DNA of 64,000 bases from Streptomyces sp. YIM 121038 (GTDB lineage: Bacteria; Actinomycetota; Actinomycetes; Streptomycetales; Streptomycetaceae), in assembly GCF_006088715.1 (NCBI RefSeq), contig NZ_CP030771.1:1736001-1800000 (forward strand), read 5' to 3'. Shown here piece after piece: positions 50,423-58,873 of the stretch; position 1 is the stretch's first letter, and every line of letters begins with the position of its first letter. Under the pieces are notes generated by a model. It was given only the letters and a program-made list of their open reading frames with translations, did no database searches and was not told the origin of the DNA. The position numbers were made by a program, and so were the translations under genes.

Positions 50423-51253
50423 CTAGCGCGGGCCCTCGCCCGTGGAGCCCCCCGCAGCGGGACCGGGCCCGCCGCCGTCGTCGTCCCGTCGGAACCGGAG
50501 CCTGCGGTCCACGACCTCGCGCGCCACCTCGCTCACCCCCCACCCTTCGGCGAAGGCCCGCGCCCGCAGCAGGTCCAGGGCGTGCCGCGGGCCGACGCCC
50601 AGCTGGACCATCACCATGCCGACGGCCTGGTGGACCTCCATGTGGTCGGCTTCCGCGGCCTCGATCCACGACGCCGCTGCCTCGTCCGCCGCCGCGCCGG
50701 TGCCCGTCCCGCCGAATCCGAGGTCCAGGACGGCGAACGTCACCGCGTCGCACACGATCAGTGCCGTACGCAGCTCGCGTGGGGACAGGTCACCGGCGGT
50801 GTCCCGGTACAGGTCGAGCGTGCCGAGCGGCCGTGCCCCGGCGCCGAGCGGCAGCGAGAAGACCGCGCGGACGCCGAGGCCCCGGGCCTGCTGGGCGAAG
50901 ACGGGCCAGCGCCAGGTGTGCGCGCCGCTGGTCAGATCGCCGAGGAGCACCGGCGCGGCCAGCGTGAACGCGCTCTGGCACGGGCCCTCGCCCAGCGTGT
51001 ACTGCGCCTCGGCGAGCGCGGCCGCGACGGAGTCGCTGGCCCACCACAGCGCTCGTACCTCCTGGCCCGCGATGAAGGACAGCGACGCGCCGCTCACCGC
51101 GACCAGCGCGAGACAGCCCCGGCACAGGGCCGCGGGCACCTCCCGGGGCTCGGCCGCGGCGGCGACGGCCGCGGCCAGGGCGCCGCCGACGCGCCGTCGC
51201 CCCGCCCCCGAGGAACCGTCGGACGCGTCGCCGCCAGGGCGATCAGCTCGCAT
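50423..51253 (-). CDS. GAF-ANTAR regulator, copy 2
   Basis: 276 residues. GAF domain at about 45-175 (LVAVSGASLSFIAG, YTLGEGPCQSAF, FSLPLGAGARPLGTLDLYRD) and ANTAR domain at 200-255 (EVHQAVGMVMVQLGVGPRHALDLLRARAFAEG, VSEVAREVVDRRLRF). ATG with GGAGGTGTGAC. Sequence is clearly different from copy 1, so this is not a recent duplication. Confidence 0.92.
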   Translation of the reverse strand: MRADRPGGDASDGSSGAGRRRVGGALAAAVAAAAEPREVPAALCRGCLALVAVSGASLSFIAGQEVRALWWASDSVAAALAEAQYTLGEGPCQSAFTLAAPVLLGDLTSGAHTWRWPVFAQQARGLGVRAVFSLPLGAGARPLGTLDLYRDTAGDLSPRELRTALIVCDAVTFAVLDLGFGGTGTGAAADEAAASWIEAAEADHMEVHQAVGMVMVQLGVGPRHALDLLRARAFAEGWGVSEVAREVVDRRLRFRRDDDGGGPGPAAGGSTGEGPR

Positions 51254-51375
51254 GTCACACCTCCGCCCGCTCGTGCCGACGGCCCACCCGGCTCCGGGGA
51301 ACCGGCCGCCGTCGGCCGGGCCCGGCGGCCCGGAGCGGCGTGGGCCGGGTGAACGGGTGCCCCGGGGCGGCGGAG

Positions 51376-52260
51376 TTAGTGGACGACGGACACGATCTGG
51401 CCTGCCGCTTCGACGAGTTGACGGTCACCCTCCGTACGGGCGAGGGCCAACGCTGCGGCCGGGGAGATGCCGCGAGTGCACAGCCGCCACGCGGTCTCGG
51501 CGTCGAATTCGACCACGGCGTCGGCCGCCCGGGCGTCCCGTTCCCCGGTCACGGCGTCCGACAGGGCCAGGGACCAGCGGCCCGCCCCGCCTGCCCCCGT
51601 GGCGGTCGCCGTCCACGTACCGCCGGACGGGCCGCCGACGCGCACCTGGACCCGGGTGCCGACGGGCGCCCCCGTGTGCCGCAGGGTGTGCGGCAGCGCC
51701 CGCATGAAGGTGTCGAGGACCACGGCGAGGGCGCGCGGCCCGGGGTCGCTCTCCTGGCCGACGGCGTGGCGGAGCTGCTGGCGGTGCGTCCAGAACTCGG
51801 TGAACTCACGCGCGCAGTCGAGCCACATCGGCGCCGGGTCGGCCCCCGCCCAGGAGACGCCCAGCGAGGCGGCGTCGAGGTCCGCGGTCGCGAAGAGGCG
51901 GGCGACCTGCGCGCCGACCAGGTCCAGGGTGTCGATGAGGGCGGCGGGGCTCACGCGCGCCCAGGCGTCGACCCACTCCTGGTTGAGGCGGTGGATGAAC
52001 GCCTCAAGGGTCTCGCCGGGCGCGGGGCGCGGCCCTCCCTCGTGGCGGTCGCGGTCACGGGCGAGGCGTCCGTAGCAGTCGCCGACGAGGTGCGCGGCGA
52101 GATCGCGCACGGTCCAGCCGGGTACGGCCTCCCGCCGCCAGTCGGCGGGCTCCAGAGCGCGCAGCGTCGCCAGGAGCGCCGCGTGCTCGGCGGCGAAAAG
52201 GGGGCGGGCGTCGATCGGAGGGCCGAGCCACGGGAGGTCGGGGGCGGAGGAAAGAGCCAT
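51376..52260 (-). CDS. Mycothiol-dependent maleylpyruvate isomerase-family protein (DinB-like)
   Basis: 294 residues. Four-helix N-terminal domain with WTVRDLAAHLVGDCYGRL (metal His), FTEFWTHRQQLRHAVGQ with further His ligands, and a C-terminal SCP2-like domain (VEFDAETAWRLCTRGISPAAAL). Such enzymes use mycothiol for isomerisation or detoxification. ATG at 52260; no ribosome site, CAGGCT lies 6 bases upstream as a weak leaderless -10. Confidence 0.88.
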   Translation of the reverse strand: MALSSAPDLPWLGPPIDARPLFAAEHAALLATLRALEPADWRREAVPGWTVRDLAAHLVGDCYGRLARDRDRHEGGPRPAPGETLEAFIHRLNQEWVDAWARVSPAALIDTLDLVGAQVARLFATADLDAASLGVSWAGADPAPMWLDCAREFTEFWTHRQQLRHAVGQESDPGPRALAVVLDTFMRALPHTLRHTGAPVGTRVQVRVGGPSGGTWTATATGAGGAGRWSLALSDAVTGERDARAADAVVEFDAETAWRLCTRGISPAAALALARTEGDRQLVEAAGQIVSVVH

Positions 52261-52532
52261 GCCCAAAGCCTGTGGCAGCGGTCGCCGATCAGCCACTGAA
52301 TATCTCGTTCCGGTCATGCGGACCGGGTCGGCCCTGCTCGCCGTGCGCCGCACGCATCGGCCGGTCCCCGCTGGGCACCTATACGGGCTGGGACCCGTAA
52401 GGCTGCGGGCCGGCCGGTCCGGTCCCCGCCGCCCGGACCCGGCGGCCCGCCCCGCCGGGTCCGGCGGAAGGGCCACCGCCCGGCGCGCACCGGAAGGTCC
52501 CTCTCACCACGCATCACCAGGAGGTCCGCCCC

Positions 52533-53543
52533 ATGCCCACCCTCGGTGCCTCGCGCGCGCGTGCCCGGCGCGCGGCAGGCTCGGTCCCGCCGTCTCCCCT
52601 GCCGCCGCTGCACGTCCTGCGGCTGCCCGCCGCCGGTCCGGAGGACGTCGTCGTCGACGGCACGGGCCGGGTGCTCACCGGCACCGCCGACGGCCGGATC
52701 CTGCGCGTCACGCTGCCGGGGCCGGGGCGCGGGGGCCGGGTGGAGGAGCTGGCCCGCACCGGCGGCAGGCCGCTGGGCCTCGAACCGCTTCCGGACGGGC
52801 GGCTGCTCGTCTGCGACGCGCACCGGGGCCTGCTGCGCGTCGCCCCGGAGGACGGCGGCCCGGTCGAGGTCCTCGCCGACGCGGTCGCCGGGGAGCCGCT
52901 GAGGTTCTGCAGCAACGCGACCGCCGCCCCCGACGGCACCGTGTACTTCACGGTGTCCAGCCGCCGTTACGGCCTCGACGACTGGCGGGCCGACATCGTC
53001 GAGCACGTCGGCACCGGCCGCCTGCTGCGGCTCGCCCCGGGCGGCGCGCCCGAAGTGCTGCTCGACGGGCTGCACTTCGCGAACGGGGCGGCCCTGGCAC
53101 CCGACGCCTCGTACGTCACCGTGGCCGAGACCGGCGCCCGCCGCCTCACCCGGTACTGGCTCACCGGCCCCAGGGCGGGGCGGGCCGACCCCCTCGTCGA
53201 GGACCTGCCCGGCTTCCCCGACAACCTGTCGCGCGCCGCGGACGGGACGCTCTGGGTCGCCCTCGCCGGGCCGCGCGAGCCGCTCCTGGACCAGCTGCAC
53301 CGGGCGCCCGCGGCCGTGCGCCGCGCGGCCGCCGCCGCCGCACGCCGCGTGCGCGTGCCACCGCGCCGGGTGCTGCGGGTGATGGCCTTCTCGCCCGGGG
53401 GCGGGACCGTGCACGACCTGGCCCGCCGGGGCGCCGGCTACCGCATGGTCACCAGTGTCAGCGCGCACGCCGGGACCCTCGTCCTCGGCAGTCTCGTGGA
53501 ACCGGGCATCGCCGTGTGCGCGCTGCCACCGGCACGGGTCTGA
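52533..53543 (+). CDS. SMP-30/gluconolactonase/strictosidine-synthase-like beta-propeller
   Basis: 336 residues with repeated propeller blades and the family pattern: PEDVVVDGTGRVLTGTADGRI, GRPLGLEPLPDGRLLVCDAHRGLL, FCSNATAAPDGTVYFT, LLDGLHFANGAALAPDASYVTVAETG and GFPDNLSRAADGTLWVAL. Members are calcium-dependent lactonases or similar hydrolases. ATG behind CAGGAGGTCC. No signal peptide. Confidence 0.88.
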   Translation: MPTLGASRARARRAAGSVPPSPLPPLHVLRLPAAGPEDVVVDGTGRVLTGTADGRILRVTLPGPGRGGRVEELARTGGRPLGLEPLPDGRLLVCDAHRGLLRVAPEDGGPVEVLADAVAGEPLRFCSNATAAPDGTVYFTVSSRRYGLDDWRADIVEHVGTGRLLRLAPGGAPEVLLDGLHFANGAALAPDASYVTVAETGARRLTRYWLTGPRAGRADPLVEDLPGFPDNLSRAADGTLWVALAGPREPLLDQLHRAPAAVRRAAAAAARRVRVPPRRVLRVMAFSPGGGTVHDLARRGAGYRMVTSVSAHAGTLVLGSLVEPGIAVCALPPARV

Positions 53544-53576
53544 CCGGATCGGGAGCCTTTCGATACTTGCTGGATC

Positions 53577-53592
53577 GGCAAGTGCACTTGCC
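53577..53592. promoter_or_regulatory. 16-bp palindrome upstream of oxidoreductase gene
   Basis: GGCAAGTGCACTTGCC, a perfect palindrome 45 bases before the start at 53637; a further half-site ACTTGC is at 53565. Likely a repressor site for the downstream gene; no regulator is adjacent. Confidence 0.6.
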
Positions 53593-53636
53593 TCTTTCGC
53601 CAGGCCCTGCGCATGGTCGTCGTGGAGGTGGTCACG

Positions 53637-54611
53637 ATGACCGATCAGCTGAGCGACAGCTACGACGTGGTGGTGATCGGCGGCGGTGCCGCCGGACTGA
53701 ACGGGGCCCTGATGCTGGCCCGGGCGCGGCGTTCCGTGGCGGTGATCGACGCGGGCGCGCCGCGCAACGCCCCGGCCGACGGCGTGCACGGGCTCCTGGC
53801 CAGGGAGGGGATGCCGCCCGCCGAGCTCCTCGCGCGCGGCCGGGCGGAGGTACGCGGATACGGCGGGCACGTGGCGTCCGGCACGGTGGCCGCCGTGACC
53901 CGTGACGCGGGGGGCTTCGCGGTGGCGCCGGCCGACGGCCGTACGGTCCGGGCGCGGCGGCTCCTCGTGGCCACCGGCCTCGTCGACGAGCTGCCGGACG
54001 TGCCGGGGCTGCGCGACCGCTGGGGCCGGGACGTGCTGCACTGTCCGTACTGCCACGGCTGGGAGGTCCGCGACCGGGCCGTCGGGATCCTCGCCGGAGG
54101 GCCGATGGCCGTGCACCAGGCGCTGCTGTTCCGGCAGTTGAGCGACGACGTCACGTTCTTCACCCACAGCGCGGCGCCGCCGTCCGCCGAGGACGCGGAG
54201 CGGCTCGCCGCTCGCGGCGTCCGCGTGGTGCACGGCGAGGTGACGGGCCTTGAGATCGTGGACGACCGCCTCGCCGGGGTGCGGCTCGGCGACGGCAGGG
54301 TGGTGGCCCGCGAGGCGCTGGCGGTGTCGCCGCGGATCGTGGCGCGCGCCGGTTTCCTCGCGGCGCTCGGGCTGCGGGTGGCCGAACACCCGCTGGGCAT
54401 CGGCGAGTACGTCCCCTGCGACGCGACCGGCCGTACCGATGTGCCCGGGGTGTGGGTCGCGGGCAACGTGACCGATCTGTCCGCCCAGGTCGGCTCGGCC
54501 GCGGCGGCGGGTGCCGCGGCCGGTGCCCAGATCAACGCCGACCTGGTCACCGAGGACACCCGCCTGGCCGTCGAGACCCACCGCGCCGCGTACGGCGTCA
54601 GCGCGTGCTGA
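53637..54611 (+). CDS. Thioredoxin-reductase-like FAD oxidoreductase
   Basis: 324 residues. FAD motif VVVIGGGAAGLNGALMLARA, redox pair in HCPYCHGWE at about 139-147, and the closing VWVAGNVTDLSAQVGSAAAAGAAAGAQIN. The NAD(P)-binding region has GILAGGPMAVHQ rather than the standard GxGxxG, so the pyridine-nucleotide partner may be altered, as in gliotoxin/holomycin-type dithiol oxidases. Start ATG behind GGAGGTGG. Could be a disulfide oxidoreductase or a flavin-dependent dithiol oxidase. Confidence 0.85.
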   Translation: MTDQLSDSYDVVVIGGGAAGLNGALMLARARRSVAVIDAGAPRNAPADGVHGLLAREGMPPAELLARGRAEVRGYGGHVASGTVAAVTRDAGGFAVAPADGRTVRARRLLVATGLVDELPDVPGLRDRWGRDVLHCPYCHGWEVRDRAVGILAGGPMAVHQALLFRQLSDDVTFFTHSAAPPSAEDAERLAARGVRVVHGEVTGLEIVDDRLAGVRLGDGRVVAREALAVSPRIVARAGFLAALGLRVAEHPLGIGEYVPCDATGRTDVPGVWVAGNVTDLSAQVGSAAAAGAAAGAQINADLVTEDTRLAVETHRAAYGVSAC

Positions 54612-54651
54612 CGTCGTACGCGTACGACACGGGCGGCGTGGACCCGGCCCG

Positions 54652-56427
54652 TCAGGCGGTGAGCCGCGCCTCCAGTGCCAGGACCTCCTCCGCCGCCCGT
54701 ACGGCGTCCGGGCAGGCGACGGCGATCAGCCCCCAGTTGCCCGGCACGGACGTGAGGGCCCGGGCGTAGGACGTGGGGGTGCGCTGGTCGACGAGGCGGC
54801 GCAGGCGGGGCAGGTCCATGTCGGACGCCGGGCGGATCACCTTGGTCGCGGCGGAGATGCCCGTCCCGGTGGCGGCGAGGTCGCCGAGCGCGGTGCGGCT
54901 CTCCTCCAGGAAGGCGTGCAGGTAGTCGGCGCCGCACGCGGAGAGGTTCAGGTCCTGCATGGCCACCAGGGGCGTACCGCCGAAGCGGCCGCCGACACGG
55001 GCGATCGCGAAGTCGACACCCCCGTTGATCAGGCCCTGTCCCTGGAAGAGGCGCACGAAGTCGGCCATGGCGCGGCGGACCCGCGCGTAGTGGCTGCGGG
55101 TGATGCCGAACGCCGCGTGGGTGGCCTCGTCGAGGAAGACGTTCCCCTCCCACATGGTGCCGTTCAGGAACTGCAGGGCCATGCCGTCCGCGAGGGCGCC
55201 CGCCCGCACGTGCACGGACGGCGCGAGCAGGAACTCGTGGCCGGTGACCGCGTGGCGGAGGTAGTCGGCGTGCGCCTCCAGGAGGTAGTCCTCGCCGGAG
55301 CGGGCCGCCTGGTGGGCCAGCGCGGCCAGGGTGTCCGGCTCGTCGAGCGGCACCCCGACGTGGATGCGCTGCCCGGTGCCGCCCCTGACGGGCTTCAGAC
55401 AGCCCAGGCGCAGCCCGTGACGCTCCCTCAGAAGTGCCGCCGCCAGGTGTAGTTGATCCGTGAAGGCGTCCTCGGCGCGGTGGCCGAGGCCGTTGCCGAG
55501 CACGTCGTCCCCGGGCTCGCCCGGCGCCCGCGGGCCGACCGGAGTTGTCCGGATCCGGCCGTCCGTGGCGGTGTCGCCCCCGGGCCCGCCGTCCCACACG
55601 ACGGTGTACCCGGGAAGCCGCGGCACGGCCAGGCCGAACGCGCGGTACAGCGGCGTGAGCGCCGTCTCCTCGTCGAGTACGTCGAAGGGGTCGCGCCCGG
55701 AGGCGGTCGGCAGGCCGCGGGCCGCGCGGGCCTCGGGGTGCAGGACCGCCTTGTGCCCCCACCGCTCGGTGATGTCGGGGCTGTTGGCCTCGACCAGGAG
55801 GCGGTCGACGCCCGCGACCCGTTTCAGCCACAGGAGCAGCATGCGCATCGGCTCGTCGAGGGCGTAGACGCGTACGACACAGGCCGGGTCCGCGCGCAGC
55901 CGGTCGATCGCCGGGCCGAGGACCCGCGACCAGCGGTCGGCGGGGCCGTCGGCCAGGCGCAGCAGCGCGTGGCTGAGGTGGAAGTGGTCGTGGTCGGGGA
56001 CCACGACCACCGGACGGTCCGCCGCGGCCTCCCGCCAGGGCGGCGTCCTGCCGATGAGCAGGTCGTCCGCGTGCGCCAGGCAGACCGAGCGGGCCTCCAG
56101 GATCGTGGGCCAGTCCTCGGCCGGTTCACCGGCCGCGAGGCTCTCCAGGGCGCCCTCGAACATGCGCTTGGCCATGGGCGGCGAGTACGCCACGATGCCG
56201 GGCCGGTCACGGGCGGCCCCGGCCGGGCTCAGCTCCTCGCGGGCGGCGGCCTCGGCCTCGGCGGGACCGAACCCGAGCAGCCTGCGGCAGATGCCCGCGA
56301 GCTCCCCCGGCGCGATGCCCGCCGGGCCGACGTGGAACCCCGTCCACGGCACGACGCGGCCGTCCGGCAGGGCGACCTCCCAGCGTTCACGGGCCGGGCG
56401 GACCTCCCGGCTCTCCACCGTCGACAC
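54652..56427 (-). CDS. Large protein of unknown function, possible ATP-grasp-type ligase
   Basis: 591 residues, soluble. I recognise no family with confidence. The C-terminal half has features compatible with an ATP-grasp ligase: LGCLKPVRGGTGQRIHVG (Gly-rich loop), FLNGTMWEGNVFLD, GLINGGVDFAIARVGG and VAMQDLNLSACG, the last resembling the metal-binding D/E-x-N-x-R/S of that fold. The N-terminal half has VVVPDHDHFHLSHALL, a His/Asp-rich motif. The GTG at 56427 has AGGAGG at ideal spacing; an ATG at 56547 overlapping the cupin stop (TGATG) is the alternative. Confidence 0.6.
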   Translation of the reverse strand: MSTVESREVRPARERWEVALPDGRVVPWTGFHVGPAGIAPGELAGICRRLLGFGPAEAEAAAREELSPAGAARDRPGIVAYSPPMAKRMFEGALESLAAGEPAEDWPTILEARSVCLAHADDLLIGRTPPWREAAADRPVVVVPDHDHFHLSHALLRLADGPADRWSRVLGPAIDRLRADPACVVRVYALDEPMRMLLLWLKRVAGVDRLLVEANSPDITERWGHKAVLHPEARAARGLPTASGRDPFDVLDEETALTPLYRAFGLAVPRLPGYTVVWDGGPGGDTATDGRIRTTPVGPRAPGEPGDDVLGNGLGHRAEDAFTDQLHLAAALLRERHGLRLGCLKPVRGGTGQRIHVGVPLDEPDTLAALAHQAARSGEDYLLEAHADYLRHAVTGHEFLLAPSVHVRAGALADGMALQFLNGTMWEGNVFLDEATHAAFGITRSHYARVRRAMADFVRLFQGQGLINGGVDFAIARVGGRFGGTPLVAMQDLNLSACGADYLHAFLEESRTALGDLAATGTGISAATKVIRPASDMDLPRLRRLVDQRTPTSYARALTSVPGNWGLIAVACPDAVRAAEEVLALEARLTA

Positions 56428-56546
56428 CAGCAGCCTCCTGACGTGAGCCCTGCCGCCAGGCACAGGCTGTAGCGGGCGGCGTCCCGTTGTGTGCTGCGTG
56501 CTGTCTGCAGTGTTGCCCAGAACCCTGCTGGGGGTCACCACGGCCA

Positions 56547-57098
56547 TCAGGGCATTCGGCGGCCTTTGGCGCGTTGTGCTCCCTGGGCGGCCGGGGCCCC
56601 GGCCGCGGCGCGCGCCGCCCGCCAGTCCGTGGCGTCCAGGAAGTGCACGTCGTAGCGGTCCTGTTCGGGCAGGAGGCTGTCGAAGGAGTCCAGGCCGTGC
56701 TGGATGCGGCCGAGGGACCGGAAGTAGTCGAAACGGTCGACACCCGGCGTGAGGACCGCGAGCAGATCGGCGCTCGCCCCGGCGGCGGCGCCGAAGGCGT
56801 GGGGCAGCCCGGGCGGTACGACGACGAGCCCGCCGCGCCCCACGGTCTCAAGCGCGCCGTCCAGGAAGAGGTCGAGGGTCCCGTCGAGGACGTAGAACAG
56901 CTCCGTCGACAGGGCGTGCAGATGCGGCCGCGCGCCGTCCGCGCCGTCGGCGAGCGTCAGCCGGTTGACGCCCAGGGAGCCGCCGGTGGCGGCGGCGTCG
57001 GCGAGCAGTTCGAAGGCGCCGCCGTGCGGCAGCGGCACGCGCTCGGCGGTGCCGGGCCGCACGACCAGGGCTGCGGCGGTGGGCTGGGGGTCGGTCAT
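56547..57098 (-). CDS. Cupin-domain protein
   Basis: 183 residues with a cupin_2 barrel: RPHLHALSTELFYVLDGTLDLFLDG (His/Glu metal ligands) and VVPPGLPHAFGAAAGASADLL. The C-terminal 60 residues add RIQHGLDSFDSLLPEQDRYDVHFLD. Bicupin-like proteins of this type often are oxygenases or isomerases of aromatic or sugar substrates. ATG behind GAGGAGC. Divergent from the LysR regulator and upstream of the unknown 591-residue gene. Confidence 0.85.
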   Translation of the reverse strand: MTDPQPTAAALVVRPGTAERVPLPHGGAFELLADAAATGGSLGVNRLTLADGADGARPHLHALSTELFYVLDGTLDLFLDGALETVGRGGLVVVPPGLPHAFGAAAGASADLLAVLTPGVDRFDYFRSLGRIQHGLDSFDSLLPEQDRYDVHFLDATDWRAARAAAGAPAAQGAQRAKGRRMP

Positions 57099-57206
57099 CC
57101 GGGCTCCTCGGGTTCGGTCGACCGCGGCGCGGTCCGCGCGCTCTGCGCGGAACTCATTCGACCCGGGGAACAAGCCGCGTACCAGAAGCAGTTGTCACCT
57201 GCAGAA

Positions 57207-57221
57207 ATCATCGATCGTGAT
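57207..57221. promoter_or_regulatory. LysR-type binding site (T-N11-A)
   Basis: ATCATCGATCGTGAT, ATCA-N7-TGAT symmetry with the T-N11-A core of LysR-type sites, in the interval between the cupin gene and the LysR gene. Confidence 0.65.
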
Positions 57222-57254
57222 GAATGGGCCCGGGCGGGCGGGAGGGTCGGGGCC

Positions 57255-58115
57255 GTGGAACTGCGCCAGCTCGAGTACTTCGCGGCGGTCGCCGACGAGG
57301 GCGGCTTCAGCCGGGCCGCCGACCGGCTCGGCATCGTCCAGTCGGCGGTGAGCCAGCAGGTGCGCCGCCTGGAGCGCGAGCTCGGCGTCCGGCTCTTCCG
57401 GCGCACCACGCGCCACGTCGAACTCACCGGCGCGGGCGAGCGCCTGCTGCCCGAGGCGCGCGCGGTGCTCGCCGCGGCGCGCCGCACCCGTCAGGTCGCG
57501 GCCGACCTCGCGGCGGGCGGGGCGCCGCTGCGCCTCGGCACCGTGCAGGGCCCCGGCGACCGGCTCCACCGGCTGCTCGCGGACCTCGCGGTCGCGGCGC
57601 CCCGCCTCCCCGTCCGGCTGCGGCGCCTGGGGCTCGCGGAGCGGCTCGCCGCGGTGCGCTCCGGCGAGCTGGACGCGGCCCTCGTCCGGGCGGCGGACAC
57701 CGCGCCGGGGCTCGAACTCCTGCCGGTGTGGAGCGATCCGCTGTACGTGGCCCTGCCGGCGGGGCACCGGCTCGCGGGCTCGTCCCCGCTCCGCCTCGAA
57801 CAGCTCGGGGAGCTGCCGCTGCGCCTCGCGCCGCGCGAGCAGAACCCGCCGTTCCACGACCTGGTGACCGGCGCGCTGCGGGCGGCCGGGGCGGGGCCGC
57901 CGCTCGGGCCGCCGTTCACCACGCTCCAGGAGACCCTGGCCGAGATCGGCGCGGGCGCCCCGTCGTGGACGGTCTTCTACGAGGTGGCGGGCCTGCCGTC
58001 GTTCCCGCGCGTGGCGGTGCGGCCGCTCGCCGCCCCGGCCGTCACGACGTATGTGGCGGTGCCCGCGGGGGCGCCGGGGCCCGCGCTCCGGCAGCTGCTC
58101 GACGTGCTGCCCTGA
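57255..58115 (+). CDS. LysR-family transcriptional regulator
   Basis: 286 residues. Winged helix-turn-helix at 1-60 (LRQLEYFAAVADEGGFSRAADRLGIVQSAVSQQVRRLERELG-type pattern) and a periplasmic-binding-like effector domain with short LRLGTVQG. GTG start behind GGGAGGGT. Divergent from the cupin/591-residue genes, with a typical T-N11-A site between, so it probably activates or represses them. Confidence 0.93.
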   Translation: MELRQLEYFAAVADEGGFSRAADRLGIVQSAVSQQVRRLERELGVRLFRRTTRHVELTGAGERLLPEARAVLAAARRTRQVAADLAAGGAPLRLGTVQGPGDRLHRLLADLAVAAPRLPVRLRRLGLAERLAAVRSGELDAALVRAADTAPGLELLPVWSDPLYVALPAGHRLAGSSPLRLEQLGELPLRLAPREQNPPFHDLVTGALRAAGAGPPLGPPFTTLQETLAEIGAGAPSWTVFYEVAGLPSFPRVAVRPLAAPAVTTYVAVPAGAPGPALRQLLDVLP

Positions 58116-58149
58116 GCCTGGCTGTGGGGCGGTTGCTCGACGCGCTGCC

Positions 58150-58806
58150 CTAGACCTGGCTGTCCGCACGCTCGTGGTGGCGCTGGTAGTGCCCGCGCCA
58201 GCGCGGCGTGGCCGCGCCGCCCATCACCGTCATCACCACGTCGTGCGCGAGCGCGTCGGTGACCGGCAGGTGCCCGAAGAGCACGCGGTGGTACGTGGTG
58301 GCGCCGAGCATGTCCAGGAGCAGGTCGATGTCGGCGTCCGGGCGGATGTCGCCGCGCTCGATGCCCCGGCGCAGCGCCGCCTCGGTGGTGGCCCTGCGGG
58401 GCCGGAAGACCGTCTCGGTGAAGACGCGGTCGAGGTCGGGGTCGTCGGCCAGTTCGGCCACGAGCGCGGGCAGCGTGCGGCGCCCGAGGGTGCCGCCGAA
58501 GGCCTGGCTGAGGGTCTCGATGCCGAGGATGAGGTCGCAGTGCGTGCACCCGGTGTCGGGGGTGGGCGCGGTGCCCATGGTCTCGGCGAGCGCGGCGATC
58601 ACGAGGTGCTGCCGGGACGGCCAGCGGCGGCGGATGGCCGGCTTGGTGGTACCCGCGCGCCGGGCCACGCCTTCGAGCGTCAGGTGCGGATAGCCGGACT
58701 CCTCCAGGAGGTCGAGCGTCGCCCTGACGATGGCCTCGTCGAGCCGGGTGTCGCGCGGGCGGCCCGCCGAACGGGCGGGCGGGGCTGCGGAATCCGGGGT
58801 TGCCAT
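58150..58806 (-). CDS. TetR-family repressor
   Basis: 218 residues. N-terminal helix-turn-helix (LTLEGVARRAGTTKPAIRRRWPSRQHLV) and an all-helical ligand domain. Start ATG at 58806 with TATACT 7 bases upstream. Divergent from an MFS transporter, with an imperfect palindrome between them: the standard repressor/efflux pair. Confidence 0.93.
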   Translation of the reverse strand: MATPDSAAPPARSAGRPRDTRLDEAIVRATLDLLEESGYPHLTLEGVARRAGTTKPAIRRRWPSRQHLVIAALAETMGTAPTPDTGCTHCDLILGIETLSQAFGGTLGRRTLPALVAELADDPDLDRVFTETVFRPRRATTEAALRRGIERGDIRPDADIDLLLDMLGATTYHRVLFGHLPVTDALAHDVVMTVMGGAATPRWRGHYQRHHERADSQV

Positions 58807-58813
58807 GGGGATC

Positions 58814-58819
58814 AGTATA
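58814..58819 (-). promoter_or_regulatory. Leaderless -10 element of TetR gene
   Basis: TATACT on the minus strand, 7 bases before the ATG at 58806. Confidence 0.55.
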
Positions 58820-58831
58820 GGTAGCATGTGA

Positions 58832-58854
58832 TTTCGTTCCGTTCCGGATCGAAA
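58832..58854. promoter_or_regulatory. TetR operator
   Basis: TTTCGTTCCG-TTC-CGGATCGAAA, 23 bp, one mismatch between the arms, between the divergent TetR and MFS genes. Confidence 0.65.
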
Positions 58855-58873
58855 CATAAAGGAGGGGTCGGCC

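Noticed and set aside
56428..56547. Forty-codon N-terminal extension of the 591-residue protein (ATG overlapping the cupin stop).
   Set aside because: The added residues look non-coding and AGGAGG at ideal distance marks the GTG at 56427; kept as an alternative only.
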